Shown: positions 44,092 through 55,539 of the stretch, one piece after another
Layout of the letters: the number at the start of each line of letters is the position of its first letter
How positions within the stretch are numbered: the first letter of the stretch is position 1
DNA from: Cepaea nemoralis
Lineage: Eukaryota > Mollusca > Gastropoda > Stylommatophora > Helicidae
Direction: 5' to 3'
Length of the DNA stretch: 64,000 nt
Assembly: GCA_014155875.1 (NCBI GenBank)
Contig: JACEFZ010011426.1
Coordinates: forward strand, 241,001 to 305,000
Notes under the pieces: model-generated
Database searches by the model: none
The model's input: only the letters and a program-made list of their open reading frames with translations
What the model was told of the DNA's origin: nothing
Made by a program: the position numbers and the translations under genes

Positions 44092-44745
44092 ATGTGTTGG
44101 TTGTCTGTCCTTCTTTGGCTCCCCTCACAGCGCTCGTGTCTGGACGTACCACGTCTGATTTGTTCTGTGTTGGTTGTCTGTCCTTCTTTGGCTCCCCTCA
44201 CAGCGCTCGTGTCTGGACGTACCACGTCTGATTTGTTCTGTGTTGGTTGTCTGTCCTTCTTTGGCTCCCCTCACAGCGCTCGTGTCTGGACGTACCACGT
44301 CTGATTTGTTCTGTGGTGGTTGTCTGTCCTTCTTTGGCTCCCCTCACAGCGCTCGTGTCTGGACGTACCACGTCTGATTTGTTCTGTGTTGGTTGTCTGT
44401 CCTTCTTTGGCTCCCCTCACAGCGCTCGTGTCTGGACGTACCACGTCTGATTTGTTCTGTGTTGGTTGTCTGTCCTTCTTTGGCTCCCCTCACAGCGCTC
44501 GTGTCTGGACGTACCACGTCTGATTTGTTCTGTGGTGGTTGTCTGTCCTTCTTTGGCTCCCCTCACAGCGCTCGTGTCTGGACGTACCACGTCTGATTTG
44601 TTCTGTGTTGGTTGTCTGTCCTTCTTTGGCTCCCCTCACAGCGCTCGTGTCTGGACGTACCACGTCTGATTTGTTCTGTGTTGGTTGTCTGTCCTTCTTT
44701 GGCTCCCCTCACAGCGCTCGTGTCTGGACGTACAACGTCTGATTT
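44092..44745. repeat. 73-bp minisatellite, nine near-identical units
   Basis: The unit runs tgttggttgtctgtccttct to ctgatttgttctg and is almost invariant. Units 4 and 7 share a T-to-G change (ggtggttg), three units apart. Because 73 is not a multiple of three the array opens staggered overlapping frames that look like a repeated protein; these are not genes. Confidence 0.95.
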
Positions 44746-44920
44746 ATGTCATTCTCTTGTACATCCTATCCACCCAGAAAGGTATCCCGGCCAACAAATG
44801 CCTGAAAAAGTTGTATGTGTCGGCCGAAAGGTGCAAATGTCACAGCTCTGCTGTAAACAAGCAAGACGCAGTTACGCCTAAAACTACATTCCGGACAAAT
44901 GCAGAAGAAGAAGAAGTATA
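44745..44920 (+). mobile_element. LINE A-family 3' end, plus strand
   Basis: Matches the reverse complement of 5850-6000: gtcaacaaatgcc-like, tgtgtcggcc, cagctctgctgtaaaca and a terminal gcagaagaagaag tail. Moderately diverged from copies 1-3, so an older or sister family. It is 5'-truncated inside the end of the 73-bp array and followed directly by a 39-bp minisatellite. Confidence 0.75.
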
Positions 44921-45460
44921 TCCTGTCTCAACAAAATAATATTTTGGTTGTGTTGTATATCCTGTCTCAACCAAATAATGTTTCGGTTGTGTTGTACATC
45001 CTGTCTCAACCAAATAATGCTTCAGTTGTGTTGTACATCCTGTCTCAACCAAATAATGTTTCAGTTGTGTTGTATATCCTGTCTCAACCAAATAATGTTT
45101 CGGTTGTGTTGTACATCCTGTCTCAACCAAATAATGTTTCAGTTGTGTTGTATATCCTGTCTCAACCAAATAATGTTTCAGTTGTGTTGTAACATCCTGT
45201 CTCAACCATATAATGTTTCGGTTGTGTTGTACAACCTTTCTCAACCAAATATTGTTTCGGTTGTGTTGTACATCCTGTCTCAACCAAATATTGTTTCGGT
45301 TGTGTTGTATATCCTGTCTCAACAAAATAATGTTTCGGTTGTGTTGTACATTCTGTCCCAACTGACTAATGCATTGGTTGTGCTGTGCCATCTTGTCCCA
45401 ACCACACATAATGTACAAGTTGTGCTGTGTTGCATGTCCTACCGTAACAAACATAATGTA
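44921..45460. repeat. 39-bp minisatellite, ~13 units
   Basis: The unit contains tatcctgtctcaaccaaata and atgtttcggttgtgttg. The period is 39, a multiple of three, so frames stay open on both strands for 190-200 residues; composition and lack of context argue against coding. Units decay toward 45460. Confidence 0.93.
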
Positions 45461-48230
45461 CCATTTGTGCGGTGTCCCACCCTCTTAAAGCAACAAAATT
45501 ATGAAGCTTTTCGTTAACATTTGATACAACTATCTCAACACCCTGTTACTGGACAACTGGTCACAACAAATAAACAAGTGCAAACATGTGCAACAATACA
45601 CAACAACAGCTGCAACAGTCAATTCAAGGGAAGCAAACCACAACAGAAGGGGAAACCACTCTGCTGGTGTCATTCCTTTACCTCGCACTGTGGCACGTAG
45701 ACTCTAAGGCTGGGTATAATCTTGAGAATAATACTACCCCGAGCCTCTTTCTGAAAGTTAGTAAGCAAGCTGCAACTTGAGACATGGGTTCAAACATTCT
45801 CAGCTCAAATGAAATTTAAAAAAAAAGAAAGAAAAAAAGGAGAAAAGCAGATGTGTCCTGAGTTATCTCTCTTTTATCCCAAGGCAGGATTGTGTCAATG
45901 AATGAGTGTAATCCAATAATGAATGATTGTAATCCAATGATAACATATTTTAATTGTGTTCTCCTCCTTCGTAATTTCATTAATATCTGGAGAAATTACT
46001 TGCCAATGCTCTTGGGAAATTACTAAAAAGCATAGGATATAACACTTTTGATTTTAAGGAAATGTACACTGCTGTTGCAGCTCAGCAGTAAAGCATATGG
46101 GATAAACATAAAATCAGCACAATTCTGCCCTGAGATAATATGTGCTGGATGAGACTTAAAAAATGTTTGATATTAGAAGAAAAGAAAACAATAGAAGGTC
46201 ATCATGGCAGCCATCTTTAGTTGCCGTTGGACACCCTGGCAGTGCAAGCTGGGTAGCATGGGAAACCTGGAAGCTATTTCTGCAAAAACCTGCTCAAAAT
46301 GAAAAATTCTGCCCGGGCAACAATTGACTGTTTAGAAAATATTTCTCTCTGTTTCCAAATGTGAAATGGAAAATATCCCCTATGTTAAACTTAATTCACA
46401 TTTCATGCAATTGTCAAACAATTTAATACACTGTTGTGAATAACTCTGAAAACTAAGTATATGGAATGTAAAAAGTCAGACATCAATACAATAATGTTGA
46501 GTTTTTTTAAAATGTATTATGACTATGATCCATCATGGCTACCTGTCCCTGTTTAAACATTTGGTGTACAGAATTTTGCACCCTGTTTGAAGCAACATTC
46601 TTGATCTAGGTTAATAAGCCCAAAAACATGGAGAAGGTTTAACATTTGACCTATTTCTGAGGCATGCCATTTAACTGAACTACAAAATCATAAACTTATG
46701 ATAAAAACAGCTGGTCTTTAATGGAAATCCAAAATATAAAAACAATCAAGTGCCCATAGAAGATTTCATTGGAAACAGATTAGAAAAATAATTAGTAATA
46801 AAGAGAATGAACAAAAAAAGATGTTAGTGCACATGCTGTGTGTTAAGTGCAGGATGGAAGCGTTAATGGGAGCGCAACTCTCAAGGTGTTACCTCTTTTT
46901 GTGGAAGGTTATCCCCCTTGGAATTGGAAGTTGAGGGCAGCACCTTTAGTATTACTGAACCTTTTAGATCACGCTATAAAAATGGTGGAATCCAAGTCAA
47001 TAGTGGGTCAGTATAGTTAGTTTGTTCATGGACATCTAGATTAGAGGGTCTGACACAGGTTATAAACATGGCTAAATGTTTGAAGTCACTATGTTTGTGT
47101 TGCCTTGACCAAGTCTGACATTAAAATCTGAACAGGCACTTTAAGTGAAACAATGAAATGTTGATCAATAGAAGACAGATGGGGAGCTGTAACAACACAC
47201 AGTAGTTCTGGGGGGGGGGGGGGGGGGAGAATTATGGAAATAGTAATGATTAATAAGAATAGCAATATATAAAGAAAATAATGATACTTAGAATTGTTAT
47301 TTACAATGAATCATAAGTGAAACCAAAACTGCTGGATACAGTTTATGATACACATAAGTGAGAATGTGGGAGAGTCTAAACAAGACTAAATTTTTTTTTA
47401 TTACATAAGGGAAGACAAAACAAGACTGTATTGTAATGTATCTCTACATCCCAAGGTAGAAGATAACAGGATACAAATGACTGTAAAGTTTCTTTATATT
47501 GTAGGGTAGAAGGATTCACAAGATTACAGAGTAACTATACATACATCCTGGGGTAGAAGTGGGAAGACAAGACAGGAAAGATCTCTATATCCCAGAGTCG
47601 AAATGGGCAGACAAAACAAGACAGCAAGGCATTCCCCAGGACAGACAATAAGAAACAGCATAAGAATTTACAATACAGGAGTAACTTTTACAAGGACATA
47701 AATGACAACCGTGCCACCATCTGGTCATATTCTATCAGGTACAACTAGTGATGTCAAACATTCAGGCGGATTTAAACACTGTGTCAGCCCTGGTTCACTT
47801 ACTCTAGACTGCCATAGACAATTAAAGAATAAAGTATAGAGAATGTCATCATCATCATCATCATCAATACATTAATAAACAGCAGTCTTATCAACAACAA
47901 GAGGTAACTGACAGACAATGACACTCACAGGCTGTCTTCTTCCACTAGTACCTGGCCTAGGCGACCATGTAGTTTCATAACCATCTGTCTACAGCTCTAG
48001 ACATTTCTTTTGTTGTCTGGCGCTCTCAGAGAAATGAGTATTTTCTTGTGTGCCACCATTATGTCTCTCCAATTCATGAATATACAAAATCATGGTGCTT
48101 TAACCTTACCTTTCACTCGGGTGAAGTTCGCAATGTTGATATAACATGCACTCTGCATAACACAATAACACTGAATTGTTGGTTGGAAACTATAACAACA
48201 ATCACAACAAAACCACAAACAAGAAACATC
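45460..48230. other. Unassigned, possibly intronic sequence
   Basis: About 2.8 kb without a recognisable mobile element or ORF. It contains an A-rich run near 45820, a poly-G run at 47211-47227 and a short (CAT)n near 47850. A weak minus-strand exon candidate at 47929-47988 is discussed under findings. Likely an intron of the MAGUK gene whose PDZ exon lies at 56398-56483. Confidence 0.4.
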
Positions 48231-48241
48231 ATCAACAAACA

Positions 48242-51200
48242 GGGTTCCAAATGTTGCTGTATGTAGCCGAGGCGCGGTGTTGGGGTGAGCGCCCAACATT
48301 GCTCAAATACCTCAATGGCTCGTGAATACATAACCTATGCAGCAAAAGTCCAACTCCTGGCCTTCACGTGGCGGGCCTGTTTAAACTAACAGGAGAAGGG
48401 GCGACGGCGAGTCTCTGGCGCCGGAAAATAACCAGTATGCTCTAGATGTGTATGCACGGACATGCATGCGCAGACAGGCGTGTGCGCGCGTACACATCTA
48501 CACTCAAGTGAGACCACAGTCTGCTCTAGCAAAGAAAGGTGCTGAAGACGGAGGCAACCAGCCAAGAGGCGCACCACAGAAATCAGGATGCCACGCAATC
48601 ACGCAAAATGGAATATGTCGACTACTGCTAATCGTTATGGTGCTCGCCCTGCTTTGGACCCCCAGGCAGGTGCAGTGCCGGGCCCTATGTCTCGAAAGGG
48701 TCCAACCCCAACTACTGGAGGTCCTTCTCAGATGTCCTGTGGAGCCAGGGGACATGAGAATAGGACGACTGCCCATACTAAACTAAGACTTAAAATAATG
48801 CACTGGAATGCGGAGGGAGTCAGCAACAAAAAAGTTGAATTAGAAAACATCCTGGACAAAGAGAAAGTAAGCATATGTTGCTTGCAAGAAACTCACCTCA
48901 ATGAAAATATAGCCTTCAAAATCAGAGGCTACCAGTGTTACCGATCTGACCGAAAGAACAGGCGAAAAGGTGGGATACTGACCCTTGTAAGAAATAACAT
49001 CATGGCTTCCCAAATCAAAGTCTACATGGAAGGGGCTGAGTATCAGACACTTAAACTTAAGACAGGTAATACCGATCTACATCTGATCAATTACTACTGT
49101 CCAAGTGACCGCCCACAGGCACTGGACACTCTACCACTAAAAGAAAAAATGATTGTGTGTGGCGATTTCAACAGCCACTCGCAGAGCTGGGGCTATGATC
49201 ACATGGACCAGAGAGGAGAGAGACTGGAAGACTGGCAAGATGAGAATAGATTCATGTTGATTAACAAGCCGTCCGACCCACATACTTTCTACTCGAGATC
49301 ATGGCACTCTTCAACTACACCTGACCTGGCTTTTCATTCACCAGACCTGGAGTGGAACATTACACGAACTGTTGGGAAACAACTTGGTGGCAGTGACCAT
49401 CGGCCAGTCTTTCTAACCGTAGAAAATGAGCTTGTAAGTGAAAGCAGCACCCTCTCGAGGTGGAACTACAAGAAAGCAGACTGGGCAATGTACAAGCATC
49501 GCACCAGCATACTGGTTAGAAACCTGAACACTGAGAAAGACATAAATAAAGCAGTTGAAGAGTTTGGGAAATGCATACTACAGGCAGCGCGAGAAACAGT
49601 ACCAAGAGGAGCCCGTAAACAATATAAACCCTACTGGAGTAGTGAACTGGAACAGTTGCATAATGATGTTGAAGTGTGTAGAAAGCAAGCAGAGGCCACA
49701 CCCAGCCAAGAGCACCACAATAAATTCCAGCATGCAAAAGCCAAATTTCAAAGGGCCAAGCTGCAGGCTAGACGGAAAAGCTGGCAGGAGAAAACGGAGT
49801 CTCTGAACTTTGAAAGAGACACAAGGAAATTGTGGAAGCTAATAAAACAGCTTAATGACGAGGGCACAGGGAGAAACTCAAAAATTGCACTACATAAAGA
49901 TGGAAAAATCTTAACAAGAAAGCAAGCAGCTGACCATTTTGCGGACTCGTTCGCACAAGATAGCAATATCAAATTTAGTCCAGAGAATCAACAAGAGATT
50001 CGAGAGAAACGACAACATACAGGACAGAAGGAAATAGTACATGAGGTTCTGGAGGCACCCATCACAATCAGCGAACTGGAGCTAGCCATATCAAAACTGA
50101 AAATGAGAAAGTCACCAGGAGCTGATGGTATCTCCAATGAAATGATCAGGAACCTAGGAACAGAGGCCAAAACAAAGCTGTTGCAGATCTTCAATAACAG
50201 CTGGACCTTAGGCAGTGTTCCACAAGCCTGGAGAGAAGCAATCATGATACCCCTCCTAAAATCAGGGAAAGATGGTTCCATTGCCTCTAGCTACAGACCA
50301 ATTAGCCTCACCAGCTGTCTCTGCAAAACACTGGAGCGCATCATCAATCACAGACTGCAGTGGTACATTGAAAGTAAAAACATCCTTGTGCCACAGCAGG
50401 CTGGCTTTAGGCAGTGCTACTCTACGGAAGATCAGACAACCTACCTCTCTCAAGAAATTGAGGATGCATTCCAAGAGAAGAAGCTGGTGCTTGCGGCATG
50501 GGTAGATCTGAAGAAAGCCTTTGACAAAGTCTGGAAAGAAGGTCTGATGAAGAAACTGAGAAACTGCAAAGTCAATGGAAGAATGTACAAATGGGTGAAA
50601 GCATACTTGCACAACAGAAGAGCCCGAGTACAGATAGACGGACTCAAGAGCAAGAAAGTACTACTGCGTCACGGTGTCCCCCAGGGCGGAGTCTTGTCCC
50701 CCACACTTTTTCTAATCTTCATCAATGATCTTGTTGCTCACCTACCGCATGGAATTAAAGCGGCAATGTACGCCGATGACCTGGTTCTATGGAGCACAAA
50801 TGAATATGCATCAGTGGCCACCAGATTGCTACAAAGAGCTGTAGATACATTTGCTGCATGGGCAAATAGATGGTGTGTCAGCATAAACACTGACAAGTGC
50901 AGCACCACCCTATTTACCCTCTCTCCAAAACAAAAGGCAGGGATCATCCAGATAAATGGAACACCCCTAAGAGAAGATAAAGAACCAACATACCTTGGAG
51001 TAACATTTGATGGCAAGCTGACATGGAGAAAGCACATCAACAAAGCAGTAGCAAAAGCCAGAAGGAAAATAGCCATCCTGAGAAAGCTAAGTGGAACCAC
51101 ATGGGGAGCCAGTACGAAAATACTTAGCAAAGTTTACCAACAGAGCATACGACCACACCTGGAATATGGGTCAACTGCGTGGTGTTCAGCATCAAATACC

Positions 51201-52446
51201 ACACTACAAGAGCTGGACAAGGTGCAAAATCAAGCACTTAGAGTCACCACAGGAGGGATGAGATCAACCCCTATAGTGGAAATGGAGAAGATGGGGAGGA
51301 CACAGGCACTGAGTGAGCGCAGAGATACGAAAACGCTAATACAAGCAGAAAAGTGCCTCAGCTTGCCAGGCCACCCTATGAAGAACAGATTTGAAAACCT
51401 AGCTATGGGGCGGTTGAAAAGAAGTAGTTTTATCCACCAGGCCAAACGACTCTGCAGAGAAACCACTGATCTGCCCACAGTTGGTATCCCCCTAACAACT
51501 ATTCCAGAGCGAACTCCATGGAAAGATGAGCATAGACTATCATTACAAATCCAGACAAAAGTGAGAGGAATATTTGACAAGGAAGAACAGAACAGTGTGC
51601 AGCGCAGAACAGCCACTCTCAGCTTCCTTGATGAAGAATACCCACAGGACCTCTGGATCCGAGTCTACACAGATGGGTCAGCACAAAATGCTGTTCGAAA
51701 TGGAGGAGCGGGAGTGTACATAGAATACCCAAATAATACTAGGGACACAGCTAGAGTACCGACAGGAAAGTACTGCCATAACTATGATGCCGAAATTGAG
51801 GCAATCAAGATAGCAACAGAGAAATTACTAAATAACAGCAATGGTACACAACCTGTGGTGCTACTAACAGATGCAAAATCAGTACTCGAGGCGCTCCTCT
51901 CTGGGAAATTGCCAGTACTAAGGACACTACTTTCTGAACTTAGCAGTCAGCATAAGGTCACCATACAGTGGATACCATCCCACTGTGGAGTACCCGGAAA
52001 CGACAGAGCTGATCAATTGGCTAAGGAAGGAGCCAAAGAGGAACAGCCTGATGTGCCCGTTACATACCACCAAAAGAAAAGAATGATCAAATCAGTCAGA
52101 AAGCCACCAAAACCTGCTCAAGATGACTACCACATTATGGACAGACCAGAACAAGTCATTATTCTGTGCCTCAGAACAGGACACAATAGATTACGCAACC
52201 ACATGTATACAAAATTCAAGATTGGTGAAACAGCCATGTGCACATGTGGATTGGCGTCACAGACAGCAGAGCACATACTCCAAGACTGCCCAAAATATAA
52301 CATATCTAGGCAAACCTTCTGGCCTAGAGAGATGACGGTGGAAGATAAACTCTATGGACCACTGTGTGAACTGAAAAAAACAGTTCAATTCATACGAGAG
52401 ACAGCATTGCAGTTATAGACATATTTCAAGCGAACGAAAGAAGAAA
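48242..52446 (+). mobile_element. LINE B copy 3, full length
   Basis: A 4.2-kb element flanked by perfect 11-bp duplications atcaacaaaca (48231-48241 and 52447-52457). The 5' UTR is 346 bases with a GC-rich start (ttccaaatgttgctgtatgt), a single ORF follows, then a very short 3' UTR ending gcgaacgaaagaagaaa. With both duplications perfect and the ORF open, this is among the youngest insertions in the window. Confidence 0.92.
48588..52418 (+). CDS. LINE B ORF: endonuclease-RT-RNase H, intact
   Basis: A 1276-residue polyprotein. The leader (1-67) includes NRYGARP and TTGG. The endonuclease (about 68-285) has MHWNAEG, QETHLNEN, GDFNSHSQ near 191 and GGSDHRP. RT (about 480-790) has SPGADGIS, VDLKKAFDKVW, GVPQGGVLSP and YADD near 728. 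RNase H (about 1022-1150) has YTDGS 1026, DAEIEAIK, LTDAKSV and PSHCGVPGNDRAD. The Cys/His tail CTCG...HILQDC begins near 1218. It is of the same I-superfamily architecture as family A but clearly diverged from it. The chosen ATG at 48588 gives MPRNHAKW; a second ATG ten codons on starts MSTTANRYG, which aligns with family A's leader and could be used instead. Confidence 0.93.
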   Translation: MPRNHAKWNMSTTANRYGARPALDPQAGAVPGPMSRKGPTPTTGGPSQMSCGARGHENRTTAHTKLRLKIMHWNAEGVSNKKVELENILDKEKVSICCLQETHLNENIAFKIRGYQCYRSDRKNRRKGGILTLVRNNIMASQIKVYMEGAEYQTLKLKTGNTDLHLINYYCPSDRPQALDTLPLKEKMIVCGDFNSHSQSWGYDHMDQRGERLEDWQDENRFMLINKPSDPHTFYSRSWHSSTTPDLAFHSPDLEWNITRTVGKQLGGSDHRPVFLTVENELVSESSTLSRWNYKKADWAMYKHRTSILVRNLNTEKDINKAVEEFGKCILQAARETVPRGARKQYKPYWSSELEQLHNDVEVCRKQAEATPSQEHHNKFQHAKAKFQRAKLQARRKSWQEKTESLNFERDTRKLWKLIKQLNDEGTGRNSKIALHKDGKILTRKQAADHFADSFAQDSNIKFSPENQQEIREKRQHTGQKEIVHEVLEAPITISELELAISKLKMRKSPGADGISNEMIRNLGTEAKTKLLQIFNNSWTLGSVPQAWREAIMIPLLKSGKDGSIASSYRPISLTSCLCKTLERIINHRLQWYIESKNILVPQQAGFRQCYSTEDQTTYLSQEIEDAFQEKKLVLAAWVDLKKAFDKVWKEGLMKKLRNCKVNGRMYKWVKAYLHNRRARVQIDGLKSKKVLLRHGVPQGGVLSPTLFLIFINDLVAHLPHGIKAAMYADDLVLWSTNEYASVATRLLQRAVDTFAAWANRWCVSINTDKCSTTLFTLSPKQKAGIIQINGTPLREDKEPTYLGVTFDGKLTWRKHINKAVAKARRKIAILRKLSGTTWGASTKILSKVYQQSIRPHLEYGSTAWCSASNTTLQELDKVQNQALRVTTGGMRSTPIVEMEKMGRTQALSERRDTKTLIQAEKCLSLPGHPMKNRFENLAMGRLKRSSFIHQAKRLCRETTDLPTVGIPLTTIPERTPWKDEHRLSLQIQTKVRGIFDKEEQNSVQRRTATLSFLDEEYPQDLWIRVYTDGSAQNAVRNGGAGVYIEYPNNTRDTARVPTGKYCHNYDAEIEAIKIATEKLLNNSNGTQPVVLLTDAKSVLEALLSGKLPVLRTLLSELSSQHKVTIQWIPSHCGVPGNDRADQLAKEGAKEEQPDVPVTYHQKKRMIKSVRKPPKPAQDDYHIMDRPEQVIILCLRTGHNRLRNHMYTKFKIGETAMCTCGLASQTAEHILQDCPKYNISRQTFWPREMTVEDKLYGPLCELKKTVQFIRETALQL

Positions 52447-52464
52447 ATCAACAAACAATCATCA

Positions 52465-52985
52465 TCAAGTGCCTTGTCGGCTGGCGTGGGCAATCATGCT
52501 TCTCCACAAACTGCGATCTCCGACAGGACGGATCAATCCGTGTGTGAATTCTTTCCATGCCATGACACAAGACTGTCAAGAATGTTCCCTAAATGTCTTC
52601 CTCTATCTCTCTTTCCACAAATCTTTCTGGTTATCACAACATGTTCCAGTTTGTTTCTTCTCATAACGTGGCCCAAAAATGATGACTGCATTTTTCTGAT
52701 GTTTGTGATAAGTTGTCTTTGCGACTTCGCCTCCATCAAAATGTCCAGATTTCTCATTGTGACTGTCCAATTAATGTTTGGCATTCTTCTATAAAACCAC
52801 ATCTCCAAGGCTTTCAGGGATTTTTTCGCCTGTTTACTAATTGTCTGAGATTAGCAGCCCTACGTTAAGAATGGTTCTATGTAACATGCAAGAACTCTTT
52901 TTCTGACTTCCAAGAACAAGGACCTAGTGCATAAAATGTTCTTCATTTGACTTAAAGCAGGTATTGCTTGTCCTATTCTGGTCTT
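52465..52985 (-). mobile_element. RTE-type LINE 3' fragment
   Basis: Minus-strand reading includes MEMWFYRRMPNI and SFLGHVMRRNKLEHVV, matching the C-terminus of the RTE element at 5100-5290, and ends in an RTE-like terminus beside atcatcatcaag. Frames are open for only 91 residues. The portion 52860-52985 is echoed at 61600-61745. Confidence 0.78.
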
Positions 52986-52999
52986 CTAAGCAGTTGACC

Positions 53000-53665
53000 C
53001 TTCAAAAGAAAATCTCCAAACAGCTAACAACCCAAGTATCTGACCACTAAAACTGACTGACTCTCCAAACAGTGGACCACTTAAACAACTGACCCTCCAA
53101 AATGTTGACCCTCTAAACAACTGACCATCAAAATAGTTGACCCTCCAAACAACTGACCATCCATATAGTTGACTCTCCAAACAATTGACCATCAAAATAG
53201 TTGATCCTTCAAACTGACAATCCAAATAGTCGACCCTCCAAACAACTGACAATTCAAATATCTGACCCTTTAAACAAATGATCATCCAAACAACTGACCG
53301 CTCAAATAGTTGACCCTCTAAACAACTGACCACCCAAACAGTTGACCATTCAAATATCTGACCATGTAAACAAATGACCATCCAAATAGTTGAAAATCCA
53401 AATATGTTACCATCCAAAAGCTGTCTGCCCAAACAACTAACCCTTGAAACAACCAGCTGCCCATATACTTGACCATCAAAACAACTGCCTCTCCAAACAG
53501 CTGACCATCTAAACAGCTGATTGCCAAAACAACTCACCATCCAAACAGCTGACTCAACTAAAAAAAAATGACCACTGAAGCAAATGACCATGTAAACTAC
53601 TGACCATTAAACAAATAACCACCAAATAAACTGACCATCCAAATAATTGACCCCAGAAACAGCTG
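53000..53665. repeat. Degenerate ~16/32-bp minisatellite
   Basis: About 40 loose copies of (c/a)aaacaactgaccatcc-type units with dimer-like alternation (ccaaatagttgaccctcc). It keeps a minus-strand frame open for 201 residues by chance of composition. Confidence 0.88.
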
Positions 53666-53904
53666 ATCATGCCGACAAGAATCAAAGAAAACAGACGGAA
53701 GCAAACATGAAAAAGATGACTATAAACTGTGAAGAGTTGAACTTGCCGTTGAGTTGTGAGTTAACATGTTGAGTCTGTGCCTGAATTCTGACTGCCAGAC
53801 ATAACAACACCAATATACTGCAAGACATAACAACATCAATTGTGCAGTGTGTTCCTTTGTGGATTAATAGCAGCAACATGAAGTCTCTCAATCTATCCTG
53901 TCTA

Positions 53905-54760
53905 GGGAATCATGGATCTCTCAACTGTCTCTCCAAGCAGTCATATGTCTCCCAATTTGTCTCTCCAACAATCATAGGTCTCCCAATTTGTCTCTACAAC
54001 ATGCATAGGTCTCCTGATCGGTCTCTCTAACAATCATAGGTCTCTAGATCTGTTGCTACAACAAGCATAGGTCTCCCAATCAGTCTCTCCAACATTTATA
54101 GGTCTCCACATCTGTCTCTCCAACATTCATAGGTCTCCTGATCGGTCTCTCCAACAATCATAGGTCTCTCCAACAATCATAGGTCTCCTGATTGGTCTCT
54201 CCAACAATCATAGGTCTCCCCATCTGTATCTACAACATTCATAGGTCTCCTGATTGGTCTCTCCAACAATCATAGGTCTCCTGATCAGTCTCTCCAACAA
54301 TCATAGGTCTCCCGATCTGTCTCTCCAACATTTATAGGTCTCCCCATCTGTCTCTCCAACAATCATAGGTCTCCCCATCTGTCTCTCCAACATTCATAGG
54401 TCTCCTGATCGGTCTCTCCAAAAATCATAGGTCTCCTGATCGGTCTCTCCAACATTTATAGGTCTCCCTATCTGTCTCTCCAACAATCATAGGTCTCCTG
54501 ATCGGTCTCTCCAACAATCATAGGTCTCCCGATTTGTCTCTCCAACAATCATAGGTCTCCCGATCTGTCTCTCCAACATTTATAGGTTTCCCCATCTGTC
54601 TCTCCAACAATCATAGGTCTCCCCATATGTCTCTCCAGCATTCATAGGTATCTCCATCTGTCTCTCCAACATTTATAGGTCTCCCCATCTGTCTCTCCAA
54701 CAATCATAGGTATCCCCATCTGTCTCTCCAACAATCATAGGTCTCCCCATCTGTCCTGTC
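53905..54760. repeat. 31-bp minisatellite
   Basis: About 27 units of tctctccaacaatcataggt followed by a short ctcccgatctg-type segment. Positions after ctcc vary between catctg and gatcgg. Confidence 0.92.
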
Positions 54761-55500
54761 CATGAAAACACTCCCCAGCTGTTCTCTCCATGAACATTTA
54801 CTCTCCAACTATTCTCTCCAACATTTACTCATCATAAGTCCTGTCCATCAAAATTTACTCTTCTGCTGTCCTCTCCTTGAACATTTACTCTCTAGCTGTC
54901 CTCTCCATGAACATTTACACTCTAGCTGTCCTCTCCTTGAACATGTACTCTCAATCTGTTCTCTCCATGAACATTCCGTCCTCTCCATGAACATGTGCTT
55001 TCAATCTGTTCTCTCTGTGAACATTTACTCTCTATTTGTCCTCTCCATGAACATGTACTCTCTATCTGTTCTCTCCATGAACATTTACTCTCTAGCTGTT
55101 CTCTCCATGAACATTTACTCTCTAGCTGTTCTCTCCATGAACATTTACTCTCCATCTGTTCTCTCCATGAACATGTACTCTCTATCTGTTCTCTCCATGA
55201 ACATTTACTCTCCATCTGTTCTCTCCATGAACATTTACTCTCTATCTGTTCTCTCCATGAACATTTACTCTCCATCTGTTCTCTCCATGAACATGTACCC
55301 TCTATCTGTTCTCTCCATGAATATTTACTCTCCATCTGTTCTCTCCATGAACATTTACTCTCTAGCTGTTCTCTCCATGAACATGTACTCTCCATCTGTT
55401 CTCTCCATGAACATTTACTCTCTAGCTGTTCTCTCCATGATCATGTGCTCTCTAGCTGTTCGCTCCATGAACATGTACTCTCTAGCTGTTCGCATCCATG
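54761..55500. repeat. 30-bp minisatellite, in-frame
   Basis: About 24 units of ctctccatgaacatttactc plus tctagctgtt. The period of 30 keeps frames open on both strands (258 residues plus, 157 minus). Single-base variants (catgta for catttac) alternate between units. No gene context; simple tandem DNA. Confidence 0.92.
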
Positions 55501-55539
55501 AAAACACAAATCTCCCTCTTCACGCCCGTGTTTCATAGT

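Noticed and set aside
44174..44881. Series of 67-residue overlapping frames that look like a repeated protein family
   Set aside because: Produced by a 73-bp period that is one base off a multiple of three; a phase effect of the minisatellite.
54762..55538. 258-residue repetitive protein (Leu/Ser/Met-rich)
   Set aside because: 30-bp minisatellite translated in frame; both strands stay open, with no transcript context.
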